This document shows positions 27,322-35,926 of a DNA stretch of 64,000 nucleotides, piece after piece. The notes under the pieces are model-generated. The model ran no database searches and was not told where the DNA came from. It saw only the letters and a program-made list of their open reading frames with translations. Location of the stretch: positions 822,635 to 886,634 of the forward strand of contig CAVTOZ010000005.1 in NCBI GenBank assembly GCA_963736505.1, read 5' to 3'. The stretch's first letter is position 1; each line of letters opens with the position of its first letter. The DNA is from Solirubrobacter sp963736505. Its GTDB lineage: Bacteria > Actinomycetota > Thermoleophilia > Solirubrobacterales > Solirubrobacteraceae. A program made the translations under genes and the position numbers.

Positions 27322-28521
27322 ATGCCGACCGTCGCCTATCGGCTGCGCGGGATCGAGCAGCTGCTCAGCGTGGAGGACTACCGCCGCGCGGCCCGCCGCC
27401 GGGTGCCGCGCGTGGTCTGGGATTACGTCGAGGGCGGAGCGGACGACATGGTCACCGTCGCTCGCAACCGGGACGCGTTCTCGCGCTGGGCGCTGCGGAT
27501 GCGCGCGATGACGGGACACCGTGAGCGGCGGCTGCAGAGCAGGGTCGCCGGCGCCGAGCTCGCGTTGCCGGTCCTGCTCGCTCCCACCGGAGGACTCGGG
27601 CTCGCGCAGTGGCGCGGCGATCTCGCGGCGGCGCGGGCGGCCGAAGCGGCGGGGACGCGGCTCGTGCTGAGCACGGCCTCGTCGTGGTCGATCGAGGAGG
27701 TCGGCGCGGCCACGCGCGCCGACCACTTCTTCCAGCTCTATCCCGGCGGGGAGCGCACCGCGACGCTGATGCAGCGCGCGTGGCATGCAGGCTTCCGCGG
27801 CCTGTTCGTCACGGTGGACGTGCCGGTGCTCGGCAACCGCGAGGGGGAGCGGCGCCACGGCTACGCGCACACGGGCTCCGGGGTCGGCACGCGCACGATC
27901 GTGCTGAACCCGCGCGAGGCGCTCGATATGGCGCGGCACCCACGATGGGTCTACGAGCTCTACCGCCACCGCCGCAGCTCGATGCGCAACCTGCTCCCGA
28001 CGGCGGGCATCGGCGCCGCGCTGCAGTCGATCGAGATGCTGCATCGCGAGATCGAGCAGGCGACGTTCGCCTGGGACGACCTCGCGTGGATCCGCGACCA
28101 GTGGCCGGGTGCCCTCTACGTCAAGGGCCTGCTGGAGGCAGAGGACGCCCGCAGCGCGGTCGCTCTCGGCTGCGACGGCGTCGTCGTCTCCAACCACGGC
28201 GGGCGGCAGCTCGACCATGCGCGCGCGTCGCTCGAGGCGCTACCGGAGATCGCGGACGCGATCGGCGACCGCGCGCAGGTGCTCCTCGATGGCGGCATCC
28301 GGCGCGGGACCGACGTCGTGAAGGCGCTCGCGCTCGGCGCGGACGCCGTCCTGATCGGCCGGCCGCAGATCTACGGGCTGATCGTCAGCGGCGAGCAGGG
28401 CATCGTGGATGTGCTCGGGATCCTGCGAGCAGAGATCGACCGCGCGCTCGCCCTGATGGGCGTCGGCGATGTCGCCGAGCTCGACCGCTCGTGGATCGTC
28501 CCCAGCGGCGACGGCGGTTGA
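27322..28521 (+). CDS. FMN-dependent alpha-hydroxy-acid oxidase/dehydrogenase (lactate/mandelate type)
   Basis: 399 residues. Family landmarks in order: SVEDYRRAARRRVPRVVWDYVEGGADD, LPVLLAPTGGLGLAQWRGD, QLYPGGERTATLMQRA, VTVDVPVLGNRE, LYVKGLLEAEDARSAVALGCDGVVVSNHGGRQLD (the SNHGGRQ active-site loop with the catalytic His and substrate Arg) and VLLDGGIRRGTDVVKALALGADAVLIGRP. It oxidises L-2-hydroxy acids with FMN. The exact substrate (L-lactate, mandelate or a mycofactocin-type alcohol) is not determined by these motifs. Single gene. Confidence 0.92.
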   Translation: MPTVAYRLRGIEQLLSVEDYRRAARRRVPRVVWDYVEGGADDMVTVARNRDAFSRWALRMRAMTGHRERRLQSRVAGAELALPVLLAPTGGLGLAQWRGDLAAARAAEAAGTRLVLSTASSWSIEEVGAATRADHFFQLYPGGERTATLMQRAWHAGFRGLFVTVDVPVLGNREGERRHGYAHTGSGVGTRTIVLNPREALDMARHPRWVYELYRHRRSSMRNLLPTAGIGAALQSIEMLHREIEQATFAWDDLAWIRDQWPGALYVKGLLEAEDARSAVALGCDGVVVSNHGGRQLDHARASLEALPEIADAIGDRAQVLLDGGIRRGTDVVKALALGADAVLIGRPQIYGLIVSGEQGIVDVLGILRAEIDRALALMGVGDVAELDRSWIVPSGDGG

Positions 28522-28557
28522 CGCGGCAACAGGTCAGCTGCGAGTTCGGCGCGTCAA
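28518..28557. terminator. inverted repeat between convergent genes
   Basis: TTGACGCG (28518-28525) and CGCGTCAA (28550-28557) form a perfect 8-bp stem around a 24-nt loop, overlapping the stops of the hydroxyacid oxidase (28521) and the PAP2 gene (28554). A possible bidirectional terminator. Confidence 0.4.
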
Positions 28558-29120
28558 GCGCGTGACGCGCGCGCCTGCCAAGCGCGCGCCAAGGGCCACC
28601 GGATCCGCGTCGCGACGAAGCAGACGAGCACGGCCGCGGCGGTGCCGAGCAGCGCGCCCGCGAGCACGTCGGCCGGGTAGTGCACGCCCACGAGGACGCG
28701 GCTCACCGCCAGGGCGATCGCCGCGAGCAGTACGGGCAGCGCCCCGCGGCCGAGCCGCATCAGCAGTACGACCGCGATCGCGAACGCGGCGGTCGCATGG
28801 TCGCTCGGGAACCCGGGGTCGGCCGCGTGGGCGAGGAAGAGGTGGATCTGCGGATGCGCGACGAACGGCCGCGGGCGATCCACGATGCGCGCGATCGCGG
28901 CGGCCATCGCGACCGCGACGCCGGACGCCGCCACGGCCAGCACGCTCGCCGAGACGACCCGCGGGCGGCGCAGCACCAGACCCGCGATCGCCAGCACGAC
29001 GACGCCGACGATGAACAGCGGCTCGGAGAGCTGCGCGTAGGCACGCGCGACGTCCTCCCAGCTGTCGTGATGCTGGGCGAACGCGTTCGCGCTCTCTGCG
29101 AGGCTGACGTCGGGCGACAT
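28554..29120 (-). CDS. PAP2-family membrane phosphatase
   Basis: 188 residues from ATG 29120. Three phosphatase motifs: ARIVDRPRPF (C1), GFPSDHATAAF (C2, PSDH) and SRVLVGVHYPADV (C3 with catalytic His and Asp). Five hydrophobic helices surround them. The likely substrate is a lipid phosphate such as undecaprenyl pyrophosphate or phosphatidic acid, hydrolysed on the outer membrane face. Confidence 0.92.
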   Translation of the reverse strand: MSPDVSLAESANAFAQHHDSWEDVARAYAQLSEPLFIVGVVVLAIAGLVLRRPRVVSASVLAVAASGVAVAMAAAIARIVDRPRPFVAHPQIHLFLAHAADPGFPSDHATAAFAIAVVLLMRLGRGALPVLLAAIALAVSRVLVGVHYPADVLAGALLGTAAAVLVCFVATRIRWPLARAWQARASRA

Positions 29121-29231
29121 GCGACGAGGCTCGCGCGGCCATGTGAACGAGTTGTGAATGCCCTGGGCGTCGGTACAGGTACGGCACTCCGATCGAGCCA
29201 TGCTGAGGGCGCGTGCGTAACGCCCCGCGGG

Positions 29232-30344
29232 ATGAGGAAGTGGGCGCTGATCTGCGCGGTCGGGCTCGCCGGCGTGGCGTTGCCGGAAGCGGCGGCGGCG
29301 GACTCGCTCCTGTACCGCTGCAACGGGAACCTCTGCCGCGCGGGCGTGGATGGGAGCGGTCGGCGGCAGCTCACGCGCGACGGCTCGTACTCGTGGTTGT
29401 CCGCGACGCGCGACGGGTCGCGCATGGCCGTGAGCCGGGCCACGTACGCGTACGTGCTGGACGGCTCCGGCCGGCCGATCGGGGCCGCGCTGCCGCGCGG
29501 CGGCGCCGCGCTCGTCGCGCAGATCGCGCCCGATGGGAGCGCCGTCGCGACGCTCGAGCTGCTCGGCGAGCTGACGCCGCCGCCGTACACCGGGCCGCCG
29601 GGATCGCCGCCGACGCTCGGCTTCCAGCCGTACCTGTTCACCGCCGCGCCCGACGGCAGCGGGCGCTCCGTGGTCGCGCGGGACGTGATCGAGACGGCGT
29701 GGCTGAGCGGGCGGCTGCTGCGCGACGCCGCGGCCGCGCAGGCGCCCTACCCGCGCGGCGTGTGCGTACTGGCGTCCAACGCCGACTTCCACTGCGAGCG
29801 CGACGTCGCGCGCGACCCGGCGAGCGATCTCTCCTCGCCGGGCGCGTCGCCCGACGGCCGCTTCGTCGTCGTCGCCCAGTCGCCCGCGGGGCAGCACGGA
29901 GGTACGGGACCGCTGGCGCTCTTCGACGCGGCGTCGGGCGCGCTGGTGCGCGCGCTCACCACCGGCTCCGGCGACGGGCTGCCCAGCTTCTCGCCGGACG
30001 GGCGCCAGGTCGTCTTCAACCGCGGCAGCGACATCTACGCCATCGCGGTCGACGGCGCACCGGGGAGCGAGCGGCGCGTGATCGCCGGCGGCCTGCAGCC
30101 GATCTGGGTGACCAGCGGCGCGGCCTGCCGGCGGCGCGGGTCCGTGCGTCCGGTCGTGCGCGGACGGGCCGTGATCGTCAGCGCCTGCGCACCGTCCGCG
30201 GGCCGCCTCACCGTCACGCTGACGCGTCGGGGCCGCCGCGTGGCGCGCCGGACCGTCTCCGCGACCGCGGGCGGCATCGTCAGCGTCCGCTTCCCGCGCC
30301 CGCACGGAAGCGGCGCGCTGCGGGCGACCATCCGGTTCCGCTAG
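29232..30344 (+). CDS. secreted TolB-like beta-propeller protein
   Basis: 370 residues from ATG 29232. Signal peptide KWALICAVGLAGVALPEAAAA. Propeller blades with SATRDGSRMAVS, QIAPDGSAVATL, GASPDGRFVVVAQ and SFSPDGRQVVFNRG. Four Cys in the N-terminal part and later loops. C-terminal beta-sandwich RLTVTLTRRGRRVARRTVSA ... VRFPRPHGSG. Same architecture as the truncated gene at the left edge. Function unknown. Confidence 0.82.
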   Translation: MRKWALICAVGLAGVALPEAAAADSLLYRCNGNLCRAGVDGSGRRQLTRDGSYSWLSATRDGSRMAVSRATYAYVLDGSGRPIGAALPRGGAALVAQIAPDGSAVATLELLGELTPPPYTGPPGSPPTLGFQPYLFTAAPDGSGRSVVARDVIETAWLSGRLLRDAAAAQAPYPRGVCVLASNADFHCERDVARDPASDLSSPGASPDGRFVVVAQSPAGQHGGTGPLALFDAASGALVRALTTGSGDGLPSFSPDGRQVVFNRGSDIYAIAVDGAPGSERRVIAGGLQPIWVTSGAACRRRGSVRPVVRGRAVIVSACAPSAGRLTVTLTRRGRRVARRTVSATAGGIVSVRFPRPHGSGALRATIRFR

Positions 30345-30383
30345 ACCGGCGTGGATGCCACGGCGGGCGGGTACCCGGGCGGC

Positions 30384-30725
30384 ATGCGCACCGTCGCCGA
30401 CGCCATGATCGCCGGGCCGGTCACCGTCGACCCGACGACGAGCATCCAGGACGCGTCCGCGGCGATGCTCGAAGCCCACTCGCACGCCGTCGTGCTGGTC
30501 GACGGCGGGCGCGTCTGCGGCCTCGCCACGGCGGAGGACGTCGCGCGCGGGCTCGGAAGCGAGGCGTCGATCGGCGCCGTCGCCGACCGCGACCCGCTGA
30601 TCGCCTCCGCGGACGAGCCGCTCGCCGAGGCGCACCTGCGGATGCGCGCCGAGCACCGTCCGGCGGTCCCGGTGGTGGGCGCCGGCGGCAGGCTCGTCGG
30701 GCTGCTCGTCGACCCCGAGGCCTAG
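30384..30725 (+). CDS. CBS-domain pair protein
   Basis: 113 residues from ATG 30384 (GTG 30351 in frame would add 11). Two CBS motifs in tandem: RTVADAMIAGPVTVDPTTSIQDASAAMLEAHSHAVVLVD and SIGAVADRDPLIASADEPLAEAHLRMRAEHRPAVPVV. CBS pairs usually bind adenosyl nucleotides and regulate partners; no other domain is attached. Overlaps the convergent sulfatase stop by 4 nt. Confidence 0.85.
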   Translation: MRTVADAMIAGPVTVDPTTSIQDASAAMLEAHSHAVVLVDGGRVCGLATAEDVARGLGSEASIGAVADRDPLIASADEPLAEAHLRMRAEHRPAVPVVGAGGRLVGLLVDPEA

Positions 30726-32230
30726 CGCGCGGCGTTCCAGCACTCGTGCGCGCCGTGGCAGTCCTGGAGTCGCTCCAGCTGCGCGTGGAGCTCTTCGCGC
30801 CGCGCCGGGGTCAGTAAGCGCGCGATGTTGCGACGCTCGAACGGGTCCTTGGCGATGTCGTAGTACTCGCGCTCGTCGGAGCTGTACTCGATGTAGACGG
30901 CTTCGACACCGGGGCGCGAGATCCGCATCGCGTCATAGGTCGTCGGGTCGCCGCCGTGGGGGCCGTCTTCGTAGTCGGGGTCGGTGCGGGCCAGGCGGCG
31001 GCCGCGGTGCTCGACGAGCGCGAGCGTGCGCCACGGCGGCGTGCGGATCGTCGGGTGCAGGAGCGGGACGAGGCTGTGGCCGTCGCTGTGCGGGCTCGGC
31101 GTCCCGCCCGCGAGCTGGATGAACGTCGGCGCGAGGTCCGTGTTCTGCGCGACCTGATGGACGACCTTGCCGTGCGGCACACCCGGCCCGGCGACGATCA
31201 GCGGCACGCGCACGTCGGTGTCGAACGCCGTCATCTTGCCCCACGTCAGCCGGTGCTGGCCCATGTGGTAGCCGTTGTCGGAGCTGAACACGATGTACGT
31301 GTTCTTGGGTGCGTGCGCCTCGACGCGGGCGACCATCGCATCGATCGCCTCGACCGACTGCGCCCGCCGCCGGAAGTCGTCGTCGATCTCGGCGATCTGC
31401 TGCGGGGTCAGTCGCGCGCGCTTGCCGAGCCATTTCGGCGGGTCGACGTTCGGCGCGTCGAAGGACGGGTCGCGCGGCTGGGTCAGGCCCGGGAAGTCAC
31501 ACGCGTTGCGAGGCGCCGGCGTGTACGGCGCGTGCGGAGCGAACGTCGCGATCTCGACCGCGAACGGACCGTGTGCCCGGTCGATGAACGACGTCGCGTC
31601 GGCGCCGAGCACGTCGACGCCGTAGTCGTCGGGCGCGGCGGTGGTTGCGCAGCCGCCTTGCGGCCCGCCATAGCGGTCGAACCTCCCGTTGTCGTCGAGC
31701 AGATACCCGAACTCGCGGTAGCCGGTGAGGTTGCTCACGTGCCAGTCCGACCACCCTGGCGGGACTGGCGCTGTCGCACCAGTCATCGCCGGATCGCCGT
31801 ATCCGTTGAGGTACTTGCCGAGCATCGAGGTCGCATAGCCCCGCTTCTGCAACGCCACCGCGAAGGTCCGAGTCGCCAGCCTTCGCGCACGGAACTTCGC
31901 ATAGCCCCCGAGCGGCGCCGTGTTCGAGACGACCTTCGTGTCATGCGGGAACATCCCCGTGAAGATCGTCGCGCGCGACGGGCAGCACAGCGAGTCCGCG
32001 ACGAAGTAGTGGTCGAACGTCTCCCCTCGCTTCTCCAGCGCGACGATGTGCGGCGCGAACCGGCGGTTGACCAGGTTCCAGGAGAGGTCGTCGGTGAGGA
32101 TGAACACGATGTTCGGTCTCGCCGCCGCGGCGGCGTCGACCGCCGTGTCCGTTCCGCGATGTGCCAGACCTGCGACGATCGCGATCGTCACCACCCCCGC
32201 CGCCACGGACCGCACCTTCATCCCGGCCAC
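30722..32230 (-). CDS. exported sulfatase (formylglycine type)
   Basis: 502 residues. N-terminal signal anchor (VAAGVVTIAIVAGLAHRG), then PNIVFILTDDLSWN with the metal-binding Asp pair. Cys82 starts the C-x-P-S-R modification motif (LCCPSRATIFTG), where anaerobic or FGE-type maturation produces formylglycine. Further blocks: GKYLNGYGD, VFSSDNGYHMGQHRLTWGKMTAFDTDVRVPLIVAGPG and YYDIAKDPFERRNIA. The C-terminus EYYDIAKDP is typical of arylsulfatase/GlcNAc-6-sulfatase relatives. The substrate is probably a sulfated polysaccharide or ester. No FGE gene is adjacent. Confidence 0.93.
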   Translation of the reverse strand: MAGMKVRSVAAGVVTIAIVAGLAHRGTDTAVDAAAAARPNIVFILTDDLSWNLVNRRFAPHIVALEKRGETFDHYFVADSLCCPSRATIFTGMFPHDTKVVSNTAPLGGYAKFRARRLATRTFAVALQKRGYATSMLGKYLNGYGDPAMTGATAPVPPGWSDWHVSNLTGYREFGYLLDDNGRFDRYGGPQGGCATTAAPDDYGVDVLGADATSFIDRAHGPFAVEIATFAPHAPYTPAPRNACDFPGLTQPRDPSFDAPNVDPPKWLGKRARLTPQQIAEIDDDFRRRAQSVEAIDAMVARVEAHAPKNTYIVFSSDNGYHMGQHRLTWGKMTAFDTDVRVPLIVAGPGVPHGKVVHQVAQNTDLAPTFIQLAGGTPSPHSDGHSLVPLLHPTIRTPPWRTLALVEHRGRRLARTDPDYEDGPHGGDPTTYDAMRISRPGVEAVYIEYSSDEREYYDIAKDPFERRNIARLLTPARREELHAQLERLQDCHGAHECWNAAR

Positions 32231-32293
32231 GTTAGGCGGGGCGCAGGAACGCCAGCTGAGCGCTCTTCGCCATTGACCCCGTTGAATTCGGCG

Positions 32294-33379
32294 CTACCGC
32301 TCAGCTTGCAACAACTCGAGATACGCGCCGTAGATGTAGATCTTGCCCCGCTTGCGACCGGTGACTTCGTGCAGGATTCCCGCGCCTTCGAGGCGCTTGA
32401 GCGCCGCATTGACAGTGGGGACGCTCAATTCGAGTTCAGCGGCGGCCCCGGTTGCCGCGAGTCCGATTCGACGCCCGGCGAGTTCGTGAACGCGCAGCGC
32501 CGAGTGCGCGCCGCGGCCGAGCCCATGGATCGTCGCGCGGTCGGTCTCCGCGAGCTCTCGGATGCTGCGGGCCGTGGCCGTCGCCGAGCTCGCCACGGCG
32601 ATGACACCCTCGAGGAAGAACTCGAGCCACGCCTCCCAGGCCCCCTCCGTACGGACACGCTGCAGGTGGTCGTAGTAGGCGTCGCGGTGTTGCTTGAAGT
32701 AGAGGCTCAGGTACAGGAGTGGCTGGGCTAGCACCTTCTCGGCGCAGAGCAGCAGCGTGATCAGGAGGCGTCCGACACGGCCATTGCCGTCGAGGAACGG
32801 GTGGATCGTCTCGAACTGAACGTGCGCAAGCGCGGCCTTCACGAGGATCGGGGTCGGACCGTGGAGAAACTTCTCGAGATCGCTCATCGCTTCCGCGACG
32901 TCTTGGGGAGGCGGCGGGACGAATCGTGCGTTGCCGGCCATCAGCAGGGCGTGGACCTCTCGCAAGAGACGGTTGCTCAGCGGCAGCTCGCCCGAACCGA
33001 TCCGACGCAGGCCATGGTTCATCGCGGCGACGTAGTTGATCGTCTCTTCGACATCGTCGAGCGGCACGCCGGGCACGCCCTCGTTTTCGAGCAGCAGCAG
33101 ATCGGACAGCGACGACTGAGTGCCCTCGATCTGCGACGAGAGGACCGCCTCCTTGCGGATGTACGAGTACAGGAACTGCCCGGGGTCAGGGAGCAGCAGC
33201 GTCACGGCGTCCAGGCGTCCGAGCCCCTGGTTGGCCTCGTCCAACAAGCCCTGCACGGCCGGCTCGATCCGCAATGGCGGATCGGGCGGGAGTGGGGCGG
33301 GCACAAACGCCGAGTACCCATCCGCCCCTGTCTGGGCAATCACGGTCTTCCCCGATCGCCGGTTCATCGACGCTTGCAT
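32294..33379 (-). CDS. Fic-family protein with winged-helix C-terminus and apparently deleted flap
   Basis: 361 residues, AAAGGA upstream of ATG 33379. Catalytic Fic motif HPFLDGNGRVGR (His193) is intact, so AMP transfer chemistry is possible. An inhibitory-helix motif SSQIEG (81-86) is at the N-terminus. A wHTH follows at about 300-355 (VPTVNAALKRLEGAGILHEVTGRKRGKIYIY). Relatives carry about 24 residues (GEFR-x-x-QNWIGG region) between HALL and GNARFVPPPP; here HALLMAGNARFVPPPP joins directly, so the target-positioning hairpin is missing. GC and codon use are lower than in neighbours, suggesting transfer. Confidence 0.88.
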   Translation of the reverse strand: MQASMNRRSGKTVIAQTGADGYSAFVPAPLPPDPPLRIEPAVQGLLDEANQGLGRLDAVTLLLPDPGQFLYSYIRKEAVLSSQIEGTQSSLSDLLLLENEGVPGVPLDDVEETINYVAAMNHGLRRIGSGELPLSNRLLREVHALLMAGNARFVPPPPQDVAEAMSDLEKFLHGPTPILVKAALAHVQFETIHPFLDGNGRVGRLLITLLLCAEKVLAQPLLYLSLYFKQHRDAYYDHLQRVRTEGAWEAWLEFFLEGVIAVASSATATARSIRELAETDRATIHGLGRGAHSALRVHELAGRRIGLAATGAAAELELSVPTVNAALKRLEGAGILHEVTGRKRGKIYIYGAYLELLQAER

Positions 33380-33389
33380 CGCCGGCTCG

Positions 33390-33423
33390 ATCCTTTACTA
33401 AGCGTTGCCACGTAATAAAGGAT
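33390..33423. promoter_or_regulatory. AT-rich inverted repeat upstream of fic
   Basis: ATCCTTTACTAA (33390-33401) and GTAATAAAGGAT (33412-33423) pair with two mismatches. They lie immediately upstream of the fic start and include its Shine-Dalgarno sequence. They stand out in the GC-rich surroundings. A probable operator for the winged-helix domain of the Fic protein. Confidence 0.6.
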
Positions 33424-33474
33424 AGGCCCGTTTCCTTGATTAGCACGGCGCGTATTCAAGGTTGCGTCCGGCGG

Positions 33475-34047
33475 TCATCTGCCCGCGGTCACGGCGGTCA
33501 GCTCGGCCAGCGACTCGCGGATGAGCTGCGGGAGGTCCGTCTGGTTGGACTCGTCGATCCAGCGTTCGAACGCGACCTTGAAGACGGCGATCCCGGCCTC
33601 GGCGGCGAGGCTGGCGGCGGGCTCTTTGACTCCGCGTTGCCGCAGCACCTCGGCGAATGCCGAGGAGAGGGAGGCGAGCTTGATCAGCTCGCGCTCGCGG
33701 AGCTCCCGGTTGGCCACGATGATCGCCTGGCGCTGCTTGGAGAACTCGCGGTCCTGGATGACGGTGGCGGCCGCCTGGACGCCGACGGCGACCGCGTCGA
33801 TGGGAGTCGCCGACTCCGGCGCGTCGGCGACGGCGGCGGCCATCAGCTCCTGCAGGCGGCCCGAGCCGCCGAACAGGACCTCGCGCTTGTCGGCGTAGTG
33901 GCGGAAGAAGGTCCGCTCCGTGAGGCCGGCCCGGCTGGCGATCTCGGCGACCGTGGTCTGCTCGAACCCGCGCTCGCGGTAGAGCGCGAGGGCGGCCTGC
34001 TCGAGGCGGCCGTGCGGGTTTGGCTCCCATCGGCCCATGCGCGTCAC
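33475..34047 (-). CDS. TetR-family regulator
   Basis: 190 residues from GTG 34047 (ATG 34038 is an alternative). N-terminal HTH RLEQAALALYRERGFEQTTVAEIASRAGLTERTFFRHYADKREVLF, helical ligand domain with VIQDREFSKQRQAIIVANRELRERELIKLASL. Divergent from an SDR gene, with two palindromes between; a classic autoregulated pair. Confidence 0.9.
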   Translation of the reverse strand: MTRMGRWEPNPHGRLEQAALALYRERGFEQTTVAEIASRAGLTERTFFRHYADKREVLFGGSGRLQELMAAAVADAPESATPIDAVAVGVQAAATVIQDREFSKQRQAIIVANRELRERELIKLASLSSAFAEVLRQRGVKEPAASLAAEAGIAVFKVAFERWIDESNQTDLPQLIRESLAELTAVTAGR

Positions 34048-34057
34048 ATCATATTGC

Positions 34058-34106
34058 GATGACAGCGACTGACATCGGTGCTACGGTGATGACAGCAACT
34101 GACATC
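34058..34106. promoter_or_regulatory. two TetR operators between tetR and the SDR gene
   Basis: GATGACAGCGACTGACATC (34058-34076) and GATGACAGCAACTGACATC (34088-34106) differ at one base. Each is an imperfect palindrome GATG-n-CAG-n3-CTG-n-CATC. The copies are 30 bp apart. Confidence 0.82.
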
Positions 34107-34128
34107 AACCACCGCGGAGGCTTCAAAC

Positions 34129-35064
34129 ATGCGCGTATTCGTCACAGGAGCATCGGGCTGGATCGGGTCCGCCGTCACGTCCGAGCTCATCGGCGCGGGG
34201 CATGAGGTCGTCGGGCTCGCTCGCTCGGACGCCTCGGCCGACGCCCTCGCCGCCGCCGGCGCCGAGGTGCAGCGCGGCACGCTCGACGACCTCGACGTCC
34301 TGCGCAGCGCGGCTGCCGCGTCGGACGGCGTGATCCACCTGGCGTTCAAGCACGAGAGCGCGTTCTCGGGCGACTTCCAGGGCGCCGCCGACGCGGACCG
34401 CCGCGCCGTCGAGACCTTCGGCGAGGCGCTCGCCGGCTCCGACAAGCCGCTCGTGATCGCGTCCGGGACGCTCGGGATCGCACCGGGGCGCGTGGCCACC
34501 GAGCGCGACGGGCACGGCCCCGCGTCGGCCGTGGCCGGCATGCCCGCCGGCCCGCGGACCCGCTGGGGCACCGCCGAGCTGACGCTCTCGCTCGCCGGCC
34601 GCGGCGTCCGCTCGACGGTCGTCCGGCTCCCGCCGACCAACCACGGCGACGGCGACAACGGCTTCATGACGACGATCGTCGGCATCGCGCGCGACAAGGG
34701 CGTCTCCGCATACATCGGTGACGGCACCCAGCGCTGGCCCGCGGTGCACCGGCTCGACTCCGCGCGCCTGTTCCGGCTCGCCGTCGAGACGGCACCCGCG
34801 GGAACGACGCTGCACGCCGTCGCCGACGAGGGCGTGCCGCTGCGCGACATCGCCGAGGTGATCGGCCGCCACCTCGAGCTCCCCGTGGCCTCGATCGCTC
34901 CCGAGGACGCCGCCGAGCACTTCAGCTTCCTGGCCGGGTTCCTCGGCGTCGACGTCCCGGCGTCGAGCGCGCTGACCCGCGAGCAGATGGACTGGCAGCC
35001 GACGCAGCCCGGACTGCTCGAGGATCTCGAGCAGGGCCACTACTTCCACGCCCTGGTCAGCTGA
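34129..35064 (+). CDS. NAD(P)-dependent extended SDR (epimerase-like)
   Basis: 311 residues. Nucleotide-binding start VFVTGASGWIGSAVTSELIGAGHEVVGLARSD with TGxxGxxG, then DGVIHLAF, PLVIASGT and VVRLPPTNHG. In the place of the usual YxxxK it has TRWGTAELTLS, so the catalytic Tyr is not recognisable; this subgroup may act as a reductase with a different residue or as a binding protein. Target of the divergent TetR. Confidence 0.87.
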   Translation: MRVFVTGASGWIGSAVTSELIGAGHEVVGLARSDASADALAAAGAEVQRGTLDDLDVLRSAAAASDGVIHLAFKHESAFSGDFQGAADADRRAVETFGEALAGSDKPLVIASGTLGIAPGRVATERDGHGPASAVAGMPAGPRTRWGTAELTLSLAGRGVRSTVVRLPPTNHGDGDNGFMTTIVGIARDKGVSAYIGDGTQRWPAVHRLDSARLFRLAVETAPAGTTLHAVADEGVPLRDIAEVIGRHLELPVASIAPEDAAEHFSFLAGFLGVDVPASSALTREQMDWQPTQPGLLEDLEQGHYFHALVS

Positions 35065-35065
35065 C

Positions 35066-35864
35066 CTACAGCTGCGCGAGCTCGCCGGCGCTGAGCGACA
35101 GACCGAAGGTGTCGCGGAGCGTGCCGGCGAGCTCGCCGTCGCCGATCTCGCGCGCCTCGGTCGACCGATCGGGGCGCGTGACGGTCAGCGTGCGTCCGAT
35201 CAGCTCGGTGATCGCGTCCTCGTCCTTGCGCACGACGACGGACCGCGTGACGAACGGCGAGGTCGGCCACGTCGACGTGTAGTGGTTGGCGACGACGACG
35301 TCCGCCGGATGCTGGCGCTGGTCGTCGAAGCCGTACGCGGTGACCCACTCGCCGAGCCGGAGCTCGCGCAGCTCCCACGCGTGCGGTCCGGTCGAAGCGA
35401 CCGCGTACGTCCACCCGCCCTGGCGGTGGGGTCCGCCGTCGTCGAGCGGCAGGGGCTCGAGGAGCCCGGACCCGAAGCCGACGTCGGCCAGCCGGCGCTC
35501 CGTGCCGGCACCGACGATCAGCGTCATGTGCGTCCGCGCGCGCGGGCGCTCGCCGTCGCACGCCGACCCTGGCGAGCAGGCGCTGGACGGAGTAGCCCAG
35601 CCGCTCGAGCACCGCCGCGAACAGCAGGCCGTGCTCGTAGCAGTAGCCGCCGCGGCGGCCGTGGACGAGCTTGGCCTCGACGCGCTCGAGCTCGACGGAG
35701 ATGCCGCGGCCGAAGACGATGTCGAGGTTCTCGAACGGGATCGAGGCGATATGCGCGCGGTGCAGCGCGGCGAGGCTCGGCGTCGCGCCGGCGTCGTAGC
35801 CGATGCGGCGCAGGTAGGCGCCGAGGTCGAGCTGCTCGATGTCCCACTCGCTGGTCACCGACAC
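35066..35864 (-). pseudogene. arylamine N-acetyltransferase with frameshift
   Basis: GTG 35864 starts a normal NAT N-terminus: DLGAYLRRIGYDAGATPSLAALHRAHIASIPFENLD and the catalytic RGGYCYEHG (Cys). After RLLARVG near 35561 the frame is lost and another frame takes over with CDGERPRARTHMTLIV (catalytic His in THM), LADVGFGSG (catalytic Asp) and the family C-terminus ending at 35066. So Cys lies in one frame and His/Asp in another. Removing one G (one C on the plus strand near 35561) rejoins them. Either a real inactivation or a sequence error. Confidence 0.87.
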
Positions 35865-35926
35865 GGTGGATGGCGAGACTAGCGAGGCGATCTCACGTTG
35901 CCCGGCCGCACCGCGTTGGAGCGGGC

